DNA of 64,000 nucleotides from Microcebus murinus. Taxonomy: Eukaryota; Chordata; Mammalia; Primates; Cheirogaleidae. Both the position numbers and the translations under genes were made by a program. The notes beneath the pieces are model-generated. The model was not told where the DNA came from and ran no database searches. It was given only the letters and a program-made list of their open reading frames with translations. This document shows, piece after piece, positions 45,400-56,048 of the stretch (its first letter is position 1; each line of letters starts with the position of its first letter). The stretch is from NCBI RefSeq assembly GCF_040939455.1, contig NC_134113.1:11332501-11396500 (forward strand), in the 5' to 3' direction.

Positions 45400-45790
45400 T
45401 GGCCCTTGTACCTGATGAGATGCTTGGAGTTGCAAGTGAGGGAACACACAACTCAGGCTGGCCTCACAGTAGGGAAATGGGCTGCTCCAGCGAGCATGCC
45501 CGTTTGTCTCATTGTCCTCAGGCTGGCAGTGACACAGATACGTTGCTTTGGGGCTGCACGTCCCCACAGGACGACACCCAGAGGACCAGAGGGTCACTTC
45601 TAGATGTTCTCAGATGAAAGCAAGGACGCTGCCTTCCCAGGAGCCCCCAGAAAACCTCTCCTCCTATCTCATTGGGCCAAGTTGATCACGTGACCGCTGT
45701 CAGACTAACCATTGGCCAGGGGTAGGTTACCCGCCTACACGGGAGACCATCCCGCAGCGGGGGTGGGGTCAGCTTCCCCTGAAGGACACG
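45400..45790 (+). repeat. old interspersed repeat, family not named
   Basis: The stretch ending CATTGGGCCAAGTTGATCAC, GTGACCGCTGTC and CCATTGGCCAGGGGTAGG is wording that I recognise from an abundant old mammalian repeat. I cannot give its family name reliably. Confidence 0.4.
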
Positions 45791-45910
45791 GACCACGCAG
45801 AGGAAGGGGCAGCGTGCTGTGAGGAGGGAGGAAGGGCCAAATGGACACAGGGGAAGCGACACACCATATCTACTACATCTGAGTCTGTGACTGCACTCAC
45901 CTCCCTAACC

Positions 45911-45940
45911 TCCCGCCTGCTCCCGCCTGCTCCCGCCTGC
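45911..45940 (+). repeat. 10-bp repeat, three perfect copies
   Basis: TCCCGCCTGC three times head to tail, each with one CpG. Confidence 0.95.
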
Positions 45941-46194
45941 AGTACCACGAATGCAGACACCACCCCGAACTTCAGAACCCAGAAAACCTGCGTTCCCGCC
46001 TCACCACCTCCCTCACTTCACACGCATACTGAGTCCGTGTCCTGCCTCTTCCTCCATTACACAGCTCAAGAATCTGTCCACTTCTCCCACTCCCACCTGA
46101 CTTCAGGCCGTAACCAACTCTGCCCGGGCCAGAACAACATCTGCTTCCCACCACATCCTCCCAAGCAAGCATCTACTCTGGACGCTCATGTCTC

Positions 46195-46217
46195 AAAAAC
46201 AAACAAACAAACAAAAA
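46195..46217 (+). repeat. (AAAC)n simple repeat
   Basis: Four to five AAAC units. Confidence 0.85.
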
Positions 46218-46228
46218 CCACCTGACAG

Positions 46229-46324
46229 TGTTGTTCCACTTTGGTTTTTTTTTTGGTTGTTTTTTTTTGTTTGTTTTTTTTTTATTTTAAACAGGATTTC
46301 CTACAGAAATGTTGTTCCACTTTG
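46229..46324 (-). mobile_element. very short retroposed insertion with target-site duplication
   Basis: The 15-bp word TGTTGTTCCACTTTG occurs at 46229-46243 and 46310-46324. Between them are about 46 bases of T-rich DNA and only about 20 bases of other sequence. A T-tract at the left means a poly(A) tail on the minus strand. This is the footprint of an almost completely 5'-truncated L1-driven insertion, placed inside an L2. Confidence 0.75.
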
Positions 46325-46514
46325 TAAAGGCCTTCACTGGCCACCTGAGGCTTCAAGGTTTGGATCTGGCTCTCTCACAAGCCAATAGGATTCCTCATGA
46401 CCTCTGCCTGTCCCTCCAGCCATCTCCTGCCCCTTCCAAGAACCTGGATTTAAGCAATACGAAACCATCTTAGATTCCCAAAAGCTTGCTATCCCCAACT
46501 CCAAACAAAACTCC

Positions 46515-46818
46515 ACAGTGGCTCACGCCTGTAATCCTAGCACTCTGGGAGGCCAAGGCAAGGGCATTGCTTGAGCTCAGGAGTTCAAGACCAGCCTGAG
46601 CAAGAGTGAGACCCCATCTCTACTAAAAATAGAAAAAGAAAATTATCCAGGTGTGGTGGCATGTGCCTATATTCCCAGCTACTCAGGAGCCTGAGGCAGG
46701 AGGATCACTTGAGCCCAGGAGTTTGAGGTTGCTGTGAGCTAGGCTGACACCACAGCACTCTAGCCCCATGACAGAGTGATACTCTGTCTCAAAAAAAAAA
46801 AAAAACAACAACAAAAAC
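46515..46818 (+). mobile_element. Alu SINE, sense, missing first bases
   Basis: Begins at CAGTGGCTCACGCCTGTAAT, lacking about ten 5' bases. No AATTAATTGG linker; right arm GAGCTAGGCTGACACCACAG. Tail (A)n(CAA)n. Flanking CAAAAC-type words may be an imperfect duplication. Confidence 0.93.
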
Positions 46819-46829
46819 CCTCCTCTTTC

Positions 46830-47570
46830 TCACCTCGATAAATGGCCATCATCTACCTGCTGCTCAGGCAAAAGTCCTAAGAGCGATCCTTGATGCCTCT
46901 CTTCTTCTGCCATCACAGCTAATCCTTCTTCCATGGGTGATGCTGAGCCTGCCTCCAGAAGGTGATCCCAAACTGCTGTCCTCTGTCCACACCCACCACC
47001 ACCCCCTCTGGCCACCACGCATTCCCACGGGGTCTCCCATGACAGCTGAGCAGCTGGTCTACCCACTCACTGCTGCCCCTTGCAAGCAATTCTTAGAGTC
47101 CTCGCCACAGCGCTACATCACTGGCCCCTGCTCACCTCTCTGACCACATCGCCCCTTCCCACTGTCCCCCCACTCACTGCCTCCTTCTGATGCTTGCAGA
47201 CACCAAGCTTGCTCCCCCCAAAAGCCCTTACCCTGCTGTTCCCTCCCCCCGAAATGTACTTCCCCAGGTGGTAGCATCACCCACACAGGGTGCAGCATGG
47301 AAGGCCATCTCTCTGAGATGGTCTCTCTGGCCACCTTTATGCCCACCATGCCCTCAGATCACATTATGTTTCTTGCCGTCTTCATGACACCTCAGCCTTT
47401 GAGGGCCTCTTCTTTGCTGACTCGTCTGCTCCTTGTCAGTTCCCTAGAACACAAGCTCTCCGAAGGCAGGACGTGCTCTGCCCTGTTCACAGGTCCTTGG
47501 GAACTTTGGGAACTTGTGCCTGGAATCCAGCAGGAGCTCAATACATGTGTTGAATGAATGAACGAGCAAA
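46830..47570 (+). repeat. L2 LINE, RT-to-3' end, sense
   Basis: GTCCTAAGAGCGATCCTTGA (RT region) through CAGCAGGAGCTCAATACATG and the TTGAATGAATGAACGAG tail. Confidence 0.88.
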
Positions 47571-47579
47571 TGACTATTC

Positions 47580-47918
47580 TACCCGTCCAGCTTGAACACC
47601 TCTCATAACCTGCCCCCCTTTACCGGTATAACTCCTTCGTGTCCTTCAAACCCAGCTCGGCCATGCAGGTGCAGGCGCACACATGCGCGGTTGGTTCCCT
47701 CTCCCCTATCTCTGGCAATAACACCCAACATTTGCTTCTACCACTGTAGGTAACACTCTGCATTAGAGCTACAGCCCCTCCCCCACCATGCTCTGAGCCC
47801 CCTGTGGATGGGCTGTGTCCTTCCACCTGCATCTCCATCCCCAGCTCATAGCCTGCCCAGGGAAGACACTGGCTGGCTGCCCAGTGAATGAATGAATGAA
47901 TGAATGAATGAATGAATA
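47580..47918 (+). repeat. L2 LINE 3' part, sense, with (TGAA)n tail
   Basis: Diverged L2 3' wording (CTCTGAGCCCCCTGTGGATG) ending in eight or more TGAA units at 47885-47918. Tandem with the L2 at 46830. Confidence 0.6.
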
Positions 47919-48962
47919 TATTCTTCACTGATACTTAAGGCTTTGGTCACTCCTTGAGTAATTAAATCAGACCTGTATCACCCACTTCACTCAACTGGTT
48001 TCCAAGTTCAAGATTTTGGGGACATCCTAATTCTGTCCCAATGTCCCTTTAAGTCTTTGCTCTTGCTGTATGTAACAGGCTAACACGCCTCTGAATCATT
48101 TCAGAACTGGAGCCTCCCTCCACATTGTATTTCTGATTGGTTGCTATTTGTTTTGACAGTTGTCAGATATTTTTTATTTATACCAAGCTCTCCCTGGGGT
48201 TTAGTTTGCTGGATCCTCTCCGTCTAACACCTAGAAGGAAGAGAAAATGACGTGGCTGTAAATCTTTTTTATTGAAGGTGTGCTATAAAACAGATCTTCT
48301 TTCACCTCTCCACTCTCTCCTGAGATTTAAGGATTCTTGGTTTTTATTGTTGTCTTTACCCCTCATTTCAAAAGGACAGAGCGGTGGGGGAAAGGAGCGG
48401 CTTATTTGCTCCACCCTGGAAGGCCCGTAGGATTCACACTTTCCTGCCTGTGGACCCAAACAGTCCGAGATTTCAAGGGAGTTCTTGACAGTTTCACTCC
48501 AGAAACACACACCAAGCTGAGGACATCGTTATATGGTGCACATGCACAGGGCTGAAATTACAGGCCATTTTCTCCTACCTGCCCCTTTCATTTGCTTCCT
48601 GGCAGATGTCCATGGATAGAACCACCAATTTCCACAGGGAAAGCAGAACCCTAAATATAAATAAGAGAGGACTTCTGGGGCTCCTACCGAGAGAAACTTT
48701 CCCTTGCTCATTTTAACTGGTGTTTCCATTCATAAGAGACGGTGCAGAGCTGAGGCGTTTGCAGGAAATGAATATTTCAGAAACTCAAACGAACATTCCC
48801 TCCTCCAGTTACCCCACCAGCTCTGTAATAGCCATCCCGGCTAGAGCGCTGATTAAGGTCAGTGGGAAACGGCTTCATGCCCTGCTTTATTTTGCCTCTG
48901 CACACGCTAGTCTCTATGTACCTTTCAAAAACATATCCTCCCCAAATATCTACCTTGTTTTA
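47919..48962. other. no recognised repeat or gene
   Basis: Mostly AT-rich single-copy DNA. 48100-48260 and 48720-48900 could be weakly constrained, with nothing definite. Confidence 0.4.
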
Positions 48963-49290
48963 TAAATAGCATATATTATTCTCTGATTGTGTAAGCAAAA
49001 CATGCTCATTATAAAAACTTTAGTCAATACAGAAAAGTATAAAGGAGACAGTTAAAATGATTCATTCTCACCCAAATAAGCATTGGTAACATTTTAGGAG
49101 AAATACTGAAAGTTCTTTGTCTTTTTTCTGTGGATATAGATCTATATCTTAAGACTCAGATCATATCAGATACACAATTGTATGGTCTCTTTTTCCTTAA
49201 CACCATATCAAAATTTTTCCGTGTCCTCAATCTTTGAAACATGGCTTTGAAAACATAATCGTATTTTGTTAGCCTTAAAATCCATTTTAG
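48963..49290 (-). repeat. L1 LINE fragment (antisense), old L1M type
   Basis: AATACAGAAAAGTATAAAGG, CCTTAACACCATATCAAAAT, TTTGAAACATGGCTTTG follow the antisense order of L1M 3' regions. Confidence 0.55.
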
Positions 49291-49904
49291 ATAAAATAAA
49301 ATCAAAGTTATCAGGTGACAACAACCCAGCTACCCCAAAGCGTCAAATGAGTCCAAAACTCGGAAATCAGAGTCACTCGTGTTAACCTAGTGGTCTCCAT
49401 GGTAACTTCCCAACAGGCAAGACTGAGGTGAATTTAAGGTGACTAAGCCTGAGAATGTAGAACCCAAAGCCCAGCTGTGGGTCACTGTTATCTCTAGATT
49501 ATAGGAACACAGGCAGTTTTCACTTCCTTTATTATTCCCTTCCATACGGACTAAATGTGCTGCCATGAGCATGCCTGCTTTTAAAATCAGAAATAAATCA
49601 TACTGCTATTTTCATTTTGGAAGCAAACAACACCTAATTATATATGTGCCCTGATTTTCTCATTCTCTGAGAAACGTCCCCACCCTGAGCCCATCTCCCA
49701 TTCCCAACTCCCACCGCACCAGGTACACGGCCTCCACCCCTGCCCATACCTCCCTCCTTCCCCGAGCCCTCGGCACACCTGTGGGGTGTAGGAGTGGGGG
49801 CCTTCCCCCGGTCCCCAGTCTCTCCCTGTCTGGCTCTAGCCCACCTGTCTCAAGTCGAATGTTAGGAGGTAGCATTGCTTGGCCGAAAGGAGACAAACTT
49901 TGAC
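49291..49904. other. no recognised feature
   Basis: No repeat or gene recognised. Confidence 0.4.
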
Positions 49905-50065
49905 GGAAACAGGATTCGGGGTCAGAAAAACCGTGTTACTTCCTATCTGTATGGTCCTGGCCAAGTCACTTAACCTCTCTGAACCTCAGTTTCCTTATCT
50001 GTAAAATAAAGATAAGGATGCCCAGCTTGCAGGATTATACCATGATTAAATGACGTCAGCTTGCC
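49905..50065 (+). repeat. MIR SINE, sense
   Basis: GGCCAAGTCACTTAACCTCT, AACCTCAGTTTCCTTATCTG, TAAAATAAAGATAAGGATGC: well preserved. Confidence 0.9.
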
Positions 50066-50689
50066 CCACATCAATGCCTGTCACCACCTACAGTACTGAC
50101 CACCTTCGGGGCCTTAGTTTTACTCTACAAACATCAGTCCCTCCTCTGGCCAAGACTAGGGCCAAGACCTCCTTGGCTATAGCTACAGACTCTTAACCAG
50201 CTGGGACTTTTCTGCTGGATAGAGGTACCTTTTAACATTGGAGCCAGAATCCCTCGCAAAGGGCTGGGAATCTGGTTTCAAAAGCAAACCATTGCACAGG
50301 CAAGAGCCAAAGTATTACTCAACTCTTAAGAAAGCTCCCCTCTGGTTGTTGAACATTCTCAGCTTGCCTTTGCAATGAAATTCACAAAGATCTTCCATAA
50401 ATATTGTCGTCATTGATATAGAAGGGAACAGACCAGCGAAACCCTAACGGTTTCTATTTTCTGATCCTACATTTCATCCAATTAAAAAGTAAGATGAAAA
50501 AGCAGGAGGGGGAAAGAAGGAGGAAGAGGAAGGAAGAAGAAGAGGCTAAAGATGAGAAAGAGTGGTATGAATCAGATGATTCTTTAAAAAGGCAAAAGAG
50601 AGAGAAAGGATAGTCAAGAATGAAGTAGGTCGATGCTGTCATCCTTTGCCAGAGAAGCAAGCTTGGGTCAAGCATTTAAGTGACTCTTT
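50066..50689. other. no gene; purine-rich stretch
   Basis: 50502-50560 is almost pure AG on the plus strand. 50320-50460 is AT-rich single-copy DNA. Nothing else named. Confidence 0.4.
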
Positions 50690-51165
50690 CAGAAGCTAAA
50701 ACAAGTCAGCATCGGAAATAGGATTAGAATTTGGAGGTCATAGTTAGCGTGCAACTGCTGCTACTAATTTTAAAGGTGTCAAGGCAAATTTATAACCAGG
50801 TTTTAAGGTAGCTAGCTCAATGTGCTACATTTTTCATGCCTGTGCCTTTAAATTCCCAAGCAGCATTACCAGTTACTGAGTAGCACTTATTCTCTCTTTT
50901 TTTTCTTTTTTTCCAAGAAAATGACTAGAGGTAGAAAAACCCATTGAGCCAAATTACTTTCAGAAGGTTTTACTAAAAATTATTTTTTTAACTGCAGTTA
51001 AAGATAAACAAGATTTCTCCGAAGCTGAGCTATTTTATCAAGTCAGACAAAACATAATACAATTTCTTTTTAAAAACCCAGATTAGCCACTATCGTTGGT
51101 GATTATCTGACGTAATACATTACGGTTTGCAGAATGCGGCAGCCTATTACATTCTCGGAAGCATT
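50690..51165. promoter_or_regulatory. candidate conserved non-coding element with CRE-like site
   Basis: Repeat-free AT-rich block with TGACGTAA (51108-51115, an ATF/CREB or C/EBP-ATF half-composite), GATTATCTGACG, CTACTAATTTTAAAGG, GTTAAAGATAAAC and retained CpGs at the right side. One of the stronger enhancer-like stretches. Confidence 0.5.
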
Positions 51166-51167
51166 GT

Positions 51168-51300
51168 CCATTCATTCAACAGCTTTTACTGAACACAGAG
51201 TTGGTAGGAGGTGCTGTCTAGAGCCTGGGGACACCAGCCAAGGCAAATAAGGGGTACCAGTGCCCTGCCCCAAAGGACCCTGCCCTCCAGCAAGGGGACG
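51168..51300 (-). repeat. L2 LINE fragment (antisense)
   Basis: ATTCATTCAACAGCTTTTAC, then GAGCCTGGGGACACCAGCCA. Confidence 0.75.
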
Positions 51301-51339
51301 GGAAGGCACGCAAGCAACCTCGAGGCTGGATATGATCTC

Positions 51340-51480
51340 CAAATTATAGAGCCAAGAAAGATTGTTTCATCCAACCATCATTTAAAATGAGGCACAGAGA
51401 AGGGATGGAACTTGCCCAAGGTCACACAGCGAGCTCATGTGCATTGAGTTTTCAGATTCCATATCCAGTGTTCTTTCCTC
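51340..51480 (-). repeat. MIR SINE fragment (antisense)
   Basis: AAATGAGGCACAGAGAAGGG, CTTGCCCAAGGTCACACAGC. Confidence 0.85.
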
Positions 51481-51844
51481 TGTATAAAGAAATAACATTA
51501 GTTTAATTTTTGAAGTGTGCCACAGTCCCTTGCCTGGGATTGTGCAGGGCCTAGGAGAGCCGCAGAGATCTAGCCTCAAAAACGTTACATCTGGAAGGGA
51601 CCCCAGGGATCACCCAGCTCTGCGGTTCCGAATCGAGAGCGTACGTCGCTCCAGAGCTACAGAATCAGTCTCTGGGGTGGGGGCTCTTCACTGCTTCTTA
51701 GCCGCCTTGGAGGCGTTTGTCAGCCCCTTCCCAAGGCGCTGGGAGCAGATTCAGAGAGGGGCCAGCAGGAGGAAGGGGAAACTGGGAACTCAGAAAGCGG
51801 AGGAACGAGCTGCAGCGAGACAGTGCAGGGTGGTCCTCACCGGC
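51481..51844. other. no recognised feature
   Basis: 51650-51700 has a MER5-like word (GAATCAGTCTCTGGGGTGGG). The long open frame starting at 51515 is discussed under rejected items. Confidence 0.4.
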
Positions 51845-52030
51845 ACAGGTGGGAGGCAGACAGACCCAGGCTCCACTCCTGGCAATGACTCTCAGGCCGG
51901 GTACTGGGGGGAGCAGCCTGGCCTCCCTGGGCCTGTTTTCTCATCTGCAAAAGGGAAACTGTACGTCCCCCTACTTCACAAGTTTGCTACAGGGCTCGGG
52001 AAGACGTGGGGGCCCGGCATGCAGTCAGTG
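51845..52030 (+). repeat. MIR SINE, sense
   Basis: GACCCAGGCTCCACTCCTGG, GGCCTGTTTTCTCATCTGCA. Confidence 0.75.
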
Positions 52031-52379
52031 CTGTGTCAAGAAGAGCCCCTGCTCTCGCTGCCAGGAGTGGGGCTGGGAAGGTGCGAGAAACCTCCGCCCC
52101 CTTCATGGTTTCCCCTGGGGCCATCCCCGCCACCTCCCCCGGCCCCCAGACTCCCTGAGCCTGCAGGCGCTGCGTGGTTTGGAAATTATTCTGGAGGTGC
52201 CCAGAATTCCCGATCACGAATGGCAGGGAGCCTGGTCCCTTGACATCTGAGTCCCAAGGGCAAGAGTTTCCCCACTCTGGGGATCCCCAAGGCTTTAAGA
52301 ACGGCTGCGTATTAATCGTGCGGAGTGAGGGGTCTCTGTGTGGGAGCAGCACAGTCCGCAATCCGCAACCAGACAGGCC
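52031..52379. other. no recognised feature
   Basis: GC-rich; no repeat or exon recognised. Confidence 0.4.
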
Positions 52380-52510
52380 TTTAGAGAACGTTGAGACCAA
52401 CCCCAGCTTGGAGCTGCAGGGAGGTCAGGCAACTGCCCAAGGTGACACAGAGCGTTATGGGGGTTGCCGGGGTGGAGCCTCCGTCTCATCCTGACAGCAG
52501 AGGCCATCAT
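52380..52510 (-). repeat. MIR-family fragment (antisense)
   Basis: GGAGGTCAGGCAACTGCCCA then AGGTGACACAGAGCGTTATG; possibly MIR3 rather than MIR. Confidence 0.5.
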
Positions 52511-52595
52511 TGGGGTTACCGAGAGGAGTCAGTGAAATTCTGCACAGAGCATTTGCAGCGTGACTGGCCCACAACGTCTCCATGCATGATACTAA

Positions 52596-52641
52596 TAGTA
52601 GTTATTATCACCATCGTCATCGTCATCATCACTGTCATCAG
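52596..52641 (+). repeat. degenerate (CAT/CGT)n trinucleotide tract
   Basis: ATCACCATCGTCATCGTCAT followed by CATCACTGTCATCAG. Confidence 0.8.
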
Positions 52642-52739
52642 TTTTTAAACAATTTCCCAGACTCTCAGTCCGGTCCCTTTCAGTGGCTTGAAACTCACCC
52701 TTCCAGCCTAGTCCTCCTGTGTTAACCACCAGCTAGCAA

Positions 52740-52945
52740 CGCCACTCGGGGCAAACCCTGGCCAGGCACTGCTGTCCTAGCTCAGTCCTCACGGTGAATG
52801 CCACAGGATAGGTATTCCTGTTGCCCCGTTTCCCGGAGAGGGAAACTGAGCTCAGGACAATTGAGTCACATGCCCGCAATGACAGCACCAGGAAAGGGCA
52901 GAGCTGTGATTTTTGTCTAGGCAGTCTGGTCGCCGTGTTTGGTGC
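52740..52945 (-). repeat. MIR SINE (antisense)
   Basis: TGGCCAGGCACTGCTGTCCT, GAGGGAAACTGAGCTCAGGA. Confidence 0.75.
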
Positions 52946-53053
52946 CAAACGCTATCCTGTCTTCTAACACTTCAAAATCTTCTCCAAAGTTTTGCCTCCA
53001 ATAATAATCCAAATCTGAAGACTGGAGGAGAAAGATGACTTGTCTTATCTTTT

Positions 53054-53391
53054 TTGTTTGTTTTGTTTTTTTGAGACAGAGTCTCACTCACTTTGTTGCC
53101 CAGGCTAGCGTGAGTGCCGTGGCATCAGCCTAGCTCACAGCAACCTCAATCTCCTGGGCTCAAGTGATCCTCCTGCCTCAGCCTCCCGAGTAGCTGGGAC
53201 TACAGGCATGCGCCACCATGCCCGGCTAATTTTTTGTATATATATTTTTAGTTGATCAATTAATTTCTTTCTAGTTTTAGTAGAGACGGGGTCTCGCTCA
53301 GGCTGGTTTCAAACTCCTGACCTTGAGCGATCCTCCCGCCTCGGCCTCCCAGAGTGCTAGCATTACAGGCGTGAGCCACCACGCCCAGCCC
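53054..53391 (-). mobile_element. strepsirrhine-type Alu, antisense
   Basis: Leading T-tract, GAGACAGAGTCTCACTCACT, reverse linker GTTGATCAATTAATTTCTTT, ending GTGAGCCACCACGCCCAGCC. Target-site duplication GTCTTATCTTTT (53042-53053 and 53392-53403). Confidence 0.97.
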
Positions 53392-53545
53392 GTCTTATCT
53401 TTTAAGTAATTTTAGTGTCTGAGCAGGACTGGCATACATCAGGGGCCTAAAAATGGTTCGCTCCTTCCCCCTGGAGTTTCAGAACTGAATCTGTGCTTTC
53501 ACTGGGCATTTTTTGGTTCCGGTTCCCACCCATCAATGGCTTGTG

Positions 53546-53634
53546 TCTCCCATTCAAGTACTAGCCAGGCCCGACCCTGCTTAGCTTCCGAGACAGATGA
53601 GATCGGGCACCTTCAGGGTGGTATGGCCATAGAT
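53546..53634 (-). pseudogene. 5S rRNA pseudogene, 3'-truncated
   Basis: Read on the minus strand it follows 5S rRNA from its first base for about 89 of roughly 120 nt: ATCTATGGCCATACCACCCT, then CGGAAGCTAAGCAGGGTCGG (internal A-box region) and CTAGTACTTGAATGGGAGA. It then stops matching, so the last quarter is lost. Differences from the mammalian 5S consensus include the changed CGCGCC segment near nt 25-30. It cannot make a normal 5S rRNA. Dispersed 5S pseudogenes are common in mammals. No poly(A) or target duplication is evident, and it lies 155 bp from the Alu at 53054. Confidence 0.92.
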
Positions 53635-53702
53635 GATGTCTTGTGTCTATACACATTGCTGAACTCTCTTTTCCTATTCTAAAGGTGAGGAAGTGAGATT
53701 TA

Positions 53703-53884
53703 AACCAGTGGCTCTCCAATTGCAGTGCCCAGACCATCAGCACCTGGGAAGCTGGTAGGAAGGCAGATTGTCTGGCTTCACCCCAAACCCAGTGAATCAG
53801 AAGCTCTGGGGGTAGAGTCCAATAATCTGTTTCGACAAGTCCTCCAGGAGATTCTGATGCACACGAACAATTGAGAGCTGCTGC
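53703..53884 (+). mobile_element. MER5A-type hAT DNA transposon relic
   Basis: CCAGTGGCTCTCCAATTGCA at one end and CAATTGAGAGCTGCTGC at the other are imperfect terminal inverted repeats. Inner wording GTGAATCAGAAGCTCTGGGG and GGAGATTCTGATGCACACGA is MER5-like. Non-autonomous and inactive. Confidence 0.8.
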
Positions 53885-53904
53885 TGGAGTATACTGTGCC
53901 ACAC

Positions 53905-54175
53905 CTGGCACGTGCCTAGCACATAGCGGGGACCCAGGAAATGTTGGTTGAGCCAACTGTCCAGGTCTGGATTCTGCACCCGCCACTGAGTTACTAAGCA
54001 ACCCTGAGCAAGTCGCTTGACTTCTCTGTTTTTCAGTTTCCTCATCTGTAAGTAGGGAATGATAGTCATGCCCACTTTGCAATCGTGTTTGGAGGGTTAA
54101 ATGAGATCATAGAAAGAATTGAGCAGAGTGAGCAGCAGATAGCAAGCACTCAGTAAATGTCACCTGCTGTTTAAT
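53905..54175 (+). repeat. L2/MIR 3' end followed by MIR, sense
   Basis: 53905-53960: GCCTAGCACATAGCGGGGAC end-wording. 53965-54175: a good MIR with GCAACCCTGAGCAAGTCGCT, TTTCAGTTTCCTCATCTGTA and GCAAGCACTCAGTAAATGTC. Confidence 0.8.
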
Positions 54176-54304
54176 TGTTGTTGTCGTTGGCAAATACATG
54201 AACCAACGTGCACACTCAACATGCTGGAAAATGATGTAGCTTGCCCTGTAGATCTGCAAGTTTGTCTAAAGTGGCTGAAGCCCCCATGGTCTTGTTAATG
54301 TAGC

Positions 54305-54420
54305 TCCACTCAAGAAATCTTTACTGAGCATCTACTATTGGCCAGCGCCTTTTTGATTCTGTGATGCCAGAGTGGAAAAGACACTGTCCCAGGAGGCAGA
54401 TGCCACCACACGGCACAGGT
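54305..54420 (-). repeat. L2 LINE fragment (antisense)
   Basis: AGAAATCTTTACTGAGCATC, then degraded L2. Confidence 0.65.
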
Positions 54421-55017
54421 GGGGGCAGAGGGTCTGCATCACAGCACCTGCGTGCACACAGAGCAGACAGTGAGGGCTCCCGCAGTGTTCGTGTGTGCAC
54501 ATCGCACACATACTCCCCTTAATCTTTGACCTTTTCAATAAAAAGCACATATGGACACAGGGACGGAATTCACTCTGTTCTCCTGACCTCTCCTTTACCA
54601 GTTTTAAGGATGAGCTCCATACCTATTAGATATCTATTAGGCATTCATCCAGGCACCAGCTTAATCCAGAACAAACCATTTTTGCCCTCAAATTGCTCCC
54701 ATCTCATAAGATGTAAGATCCCCCAAAACAAAATCTGCCACCAGGACAGACAGGTTTGGACTGGGTGGCAAATCCAACAGCGGGAGCAGGCTGCCTGGGT
54801 GAAGGCAGCTCTCACTCTAGAATTCCAGGCTCGAGGCAGGCTTCCCAGAAGAGGTGCAACCCGCATCGGCCTTGAAGGATGGGGACTGAAATGGCGAGTG
54901 TTCATCCCTTCCTGAGCCTGTGTTGGCCCCAGGCCAGGTGCGAGCGAGAAGCTGGTGACTGATGGCAATGTGATCGCACACGGGCTGTGGACTCTCTGAT
55001 GGGAGCTCCATGCTGAG
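54421..55017 (-). repeat. mostly unassigned; L2 remnants (antisense)
   Basis: 54836-54890 reads CAGGCTTCCCAGAAGAGGTG and GGCCTTGAAGGATGGGGACT, typical antisense L2. 54590-54700 may also be L2. The rest is not identified. Confidence 0.45.
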
Positions 55018-55220
55018 TATTTAACGTGCATGTCTCATGTGAGCTCCATAACAGACCCAGGAGGCAGCACACGTTACCGCCAGTACCCTCTTACAGATGA
55101 GCAAAAACCAAAAAGGCACAGAGAGGTGAAGTAACTCGGCCGAGATCACACAGCCAGGAAATGCTGTTGCTGAGATTCAAATCTAGGGAGTCTTAACTTT
55201 GTGCTCCACCGTATCATAGA
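55018..55220 (-). repeat. MIR SINE (antisense)
   Basis: TCTTACAGATGAGCAAAAAC, GAGATCACACAGCCAGGAAA, GAGATTCAAATCTAGGGAGT. Confidence 0.8.
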
Positions 55221-55439
55221 ACAAGTGAACTGACTAAAGGGGCCAGAAGAGATTTTCCATGTGGTGGTTATTTATTTGAAGGAAAAGGGAGATAAAACAT
55301 GAGCATCCCTTTTCTCCAAATGCATCCATGTGAACACATTTCTCTCCACCCAGCAAGCATCACGCTGGGGCCTGGTTCTGCTATCACTTAGTCGAGAGTC
55401 ATTCAGTTGCGTCCCAGAGGACCGCCTGCCTTAAGTTCT

Positions 55440-56038
55440 CATGCCAGGAAAGGAATGCTTCTCTGAGCCACTTTCCTTCTGCAAACAGATTTGGAAGATT
55501 TGTGCTGAAAGGTGAGGTGTCCAATTACTTGTCTTTGCCGGCCTGCTCCCTTGTAATCTGAGCAAAGTCATAGAAGATGAGGTGGGATTTCCCAGAGTCT
55601 ATTAGCCCTTCCTGGACTCAGAGGTCCAGGCGCTGCGTGTGTGTATGCACACTCTTGTATGTGTTTCCTCGTTGATGATAATCTTTTAAAATCCACTTAA
55701 GCATAACTGGCTTATAAGGATGTGCAGAGGCGCCTTCTAACCCAGCACAGCTGCGCCATTTCACTGCCAGAGTTTGTCCTTGTGTTTACACAGAGCGATG
55801 ACCCCAAGTGACAGCATTTAACTTTTAACAGATTGATAAACATGTCCAGCTGCCACTAGAGTGGCATGTATGTCCAAATTTCAAGCGACAACAATCGGCC
55901 CTCAGATTGAAATCTCTTACCTGATAAAGACTACACTTCTCTCTTGCAGTCCGTCTCAATGGAGAGTCAGACTCACAGAATAACACTTTCGCTTTAGAAA
56001 TTATTTGATGAATTGAGACTTTGATTTTACATCACAAG
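55440..56038. promoter_or_regulatory. candidate conserved non-coding element
   Basis: Six hundred bases without a recognised repeat. Enhancer-like words include CTTTTAAAATCCACTTAAGC, AACAGATTGATAAACATGTC, AGCGACAACAATCGG (SOX-like), CTGATAAAGACTAC and GAAATTATTTGATGAATTG, with CpGs kept throughout. A strong candidate by texture. Confidence 0.5.
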
Positions 56039-56048
56039 AGCAGCATCA

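Larger units (their letters stand above)
45890..46500 (+). repeat. L2 LINE, RT-to-3' part, sense
   Basis: GAATCTGTCCACTTCTCCCA, AAAGGCCTTCACTGGCCACC and GCCATCTCCTGCCCCTTCCA follow L2 order. Interrupted by the insertion at 46244-46309. Confidence 0.65.

Noticed and set aside
51515..52243. 242-codon open frame, the longest in the window
   Set aside because: It runs through a sense MIR (51845-52030), is proline- and glycine-rich from GC bias, shares its DNA with a second long plus-strand frame, and shows no domain.
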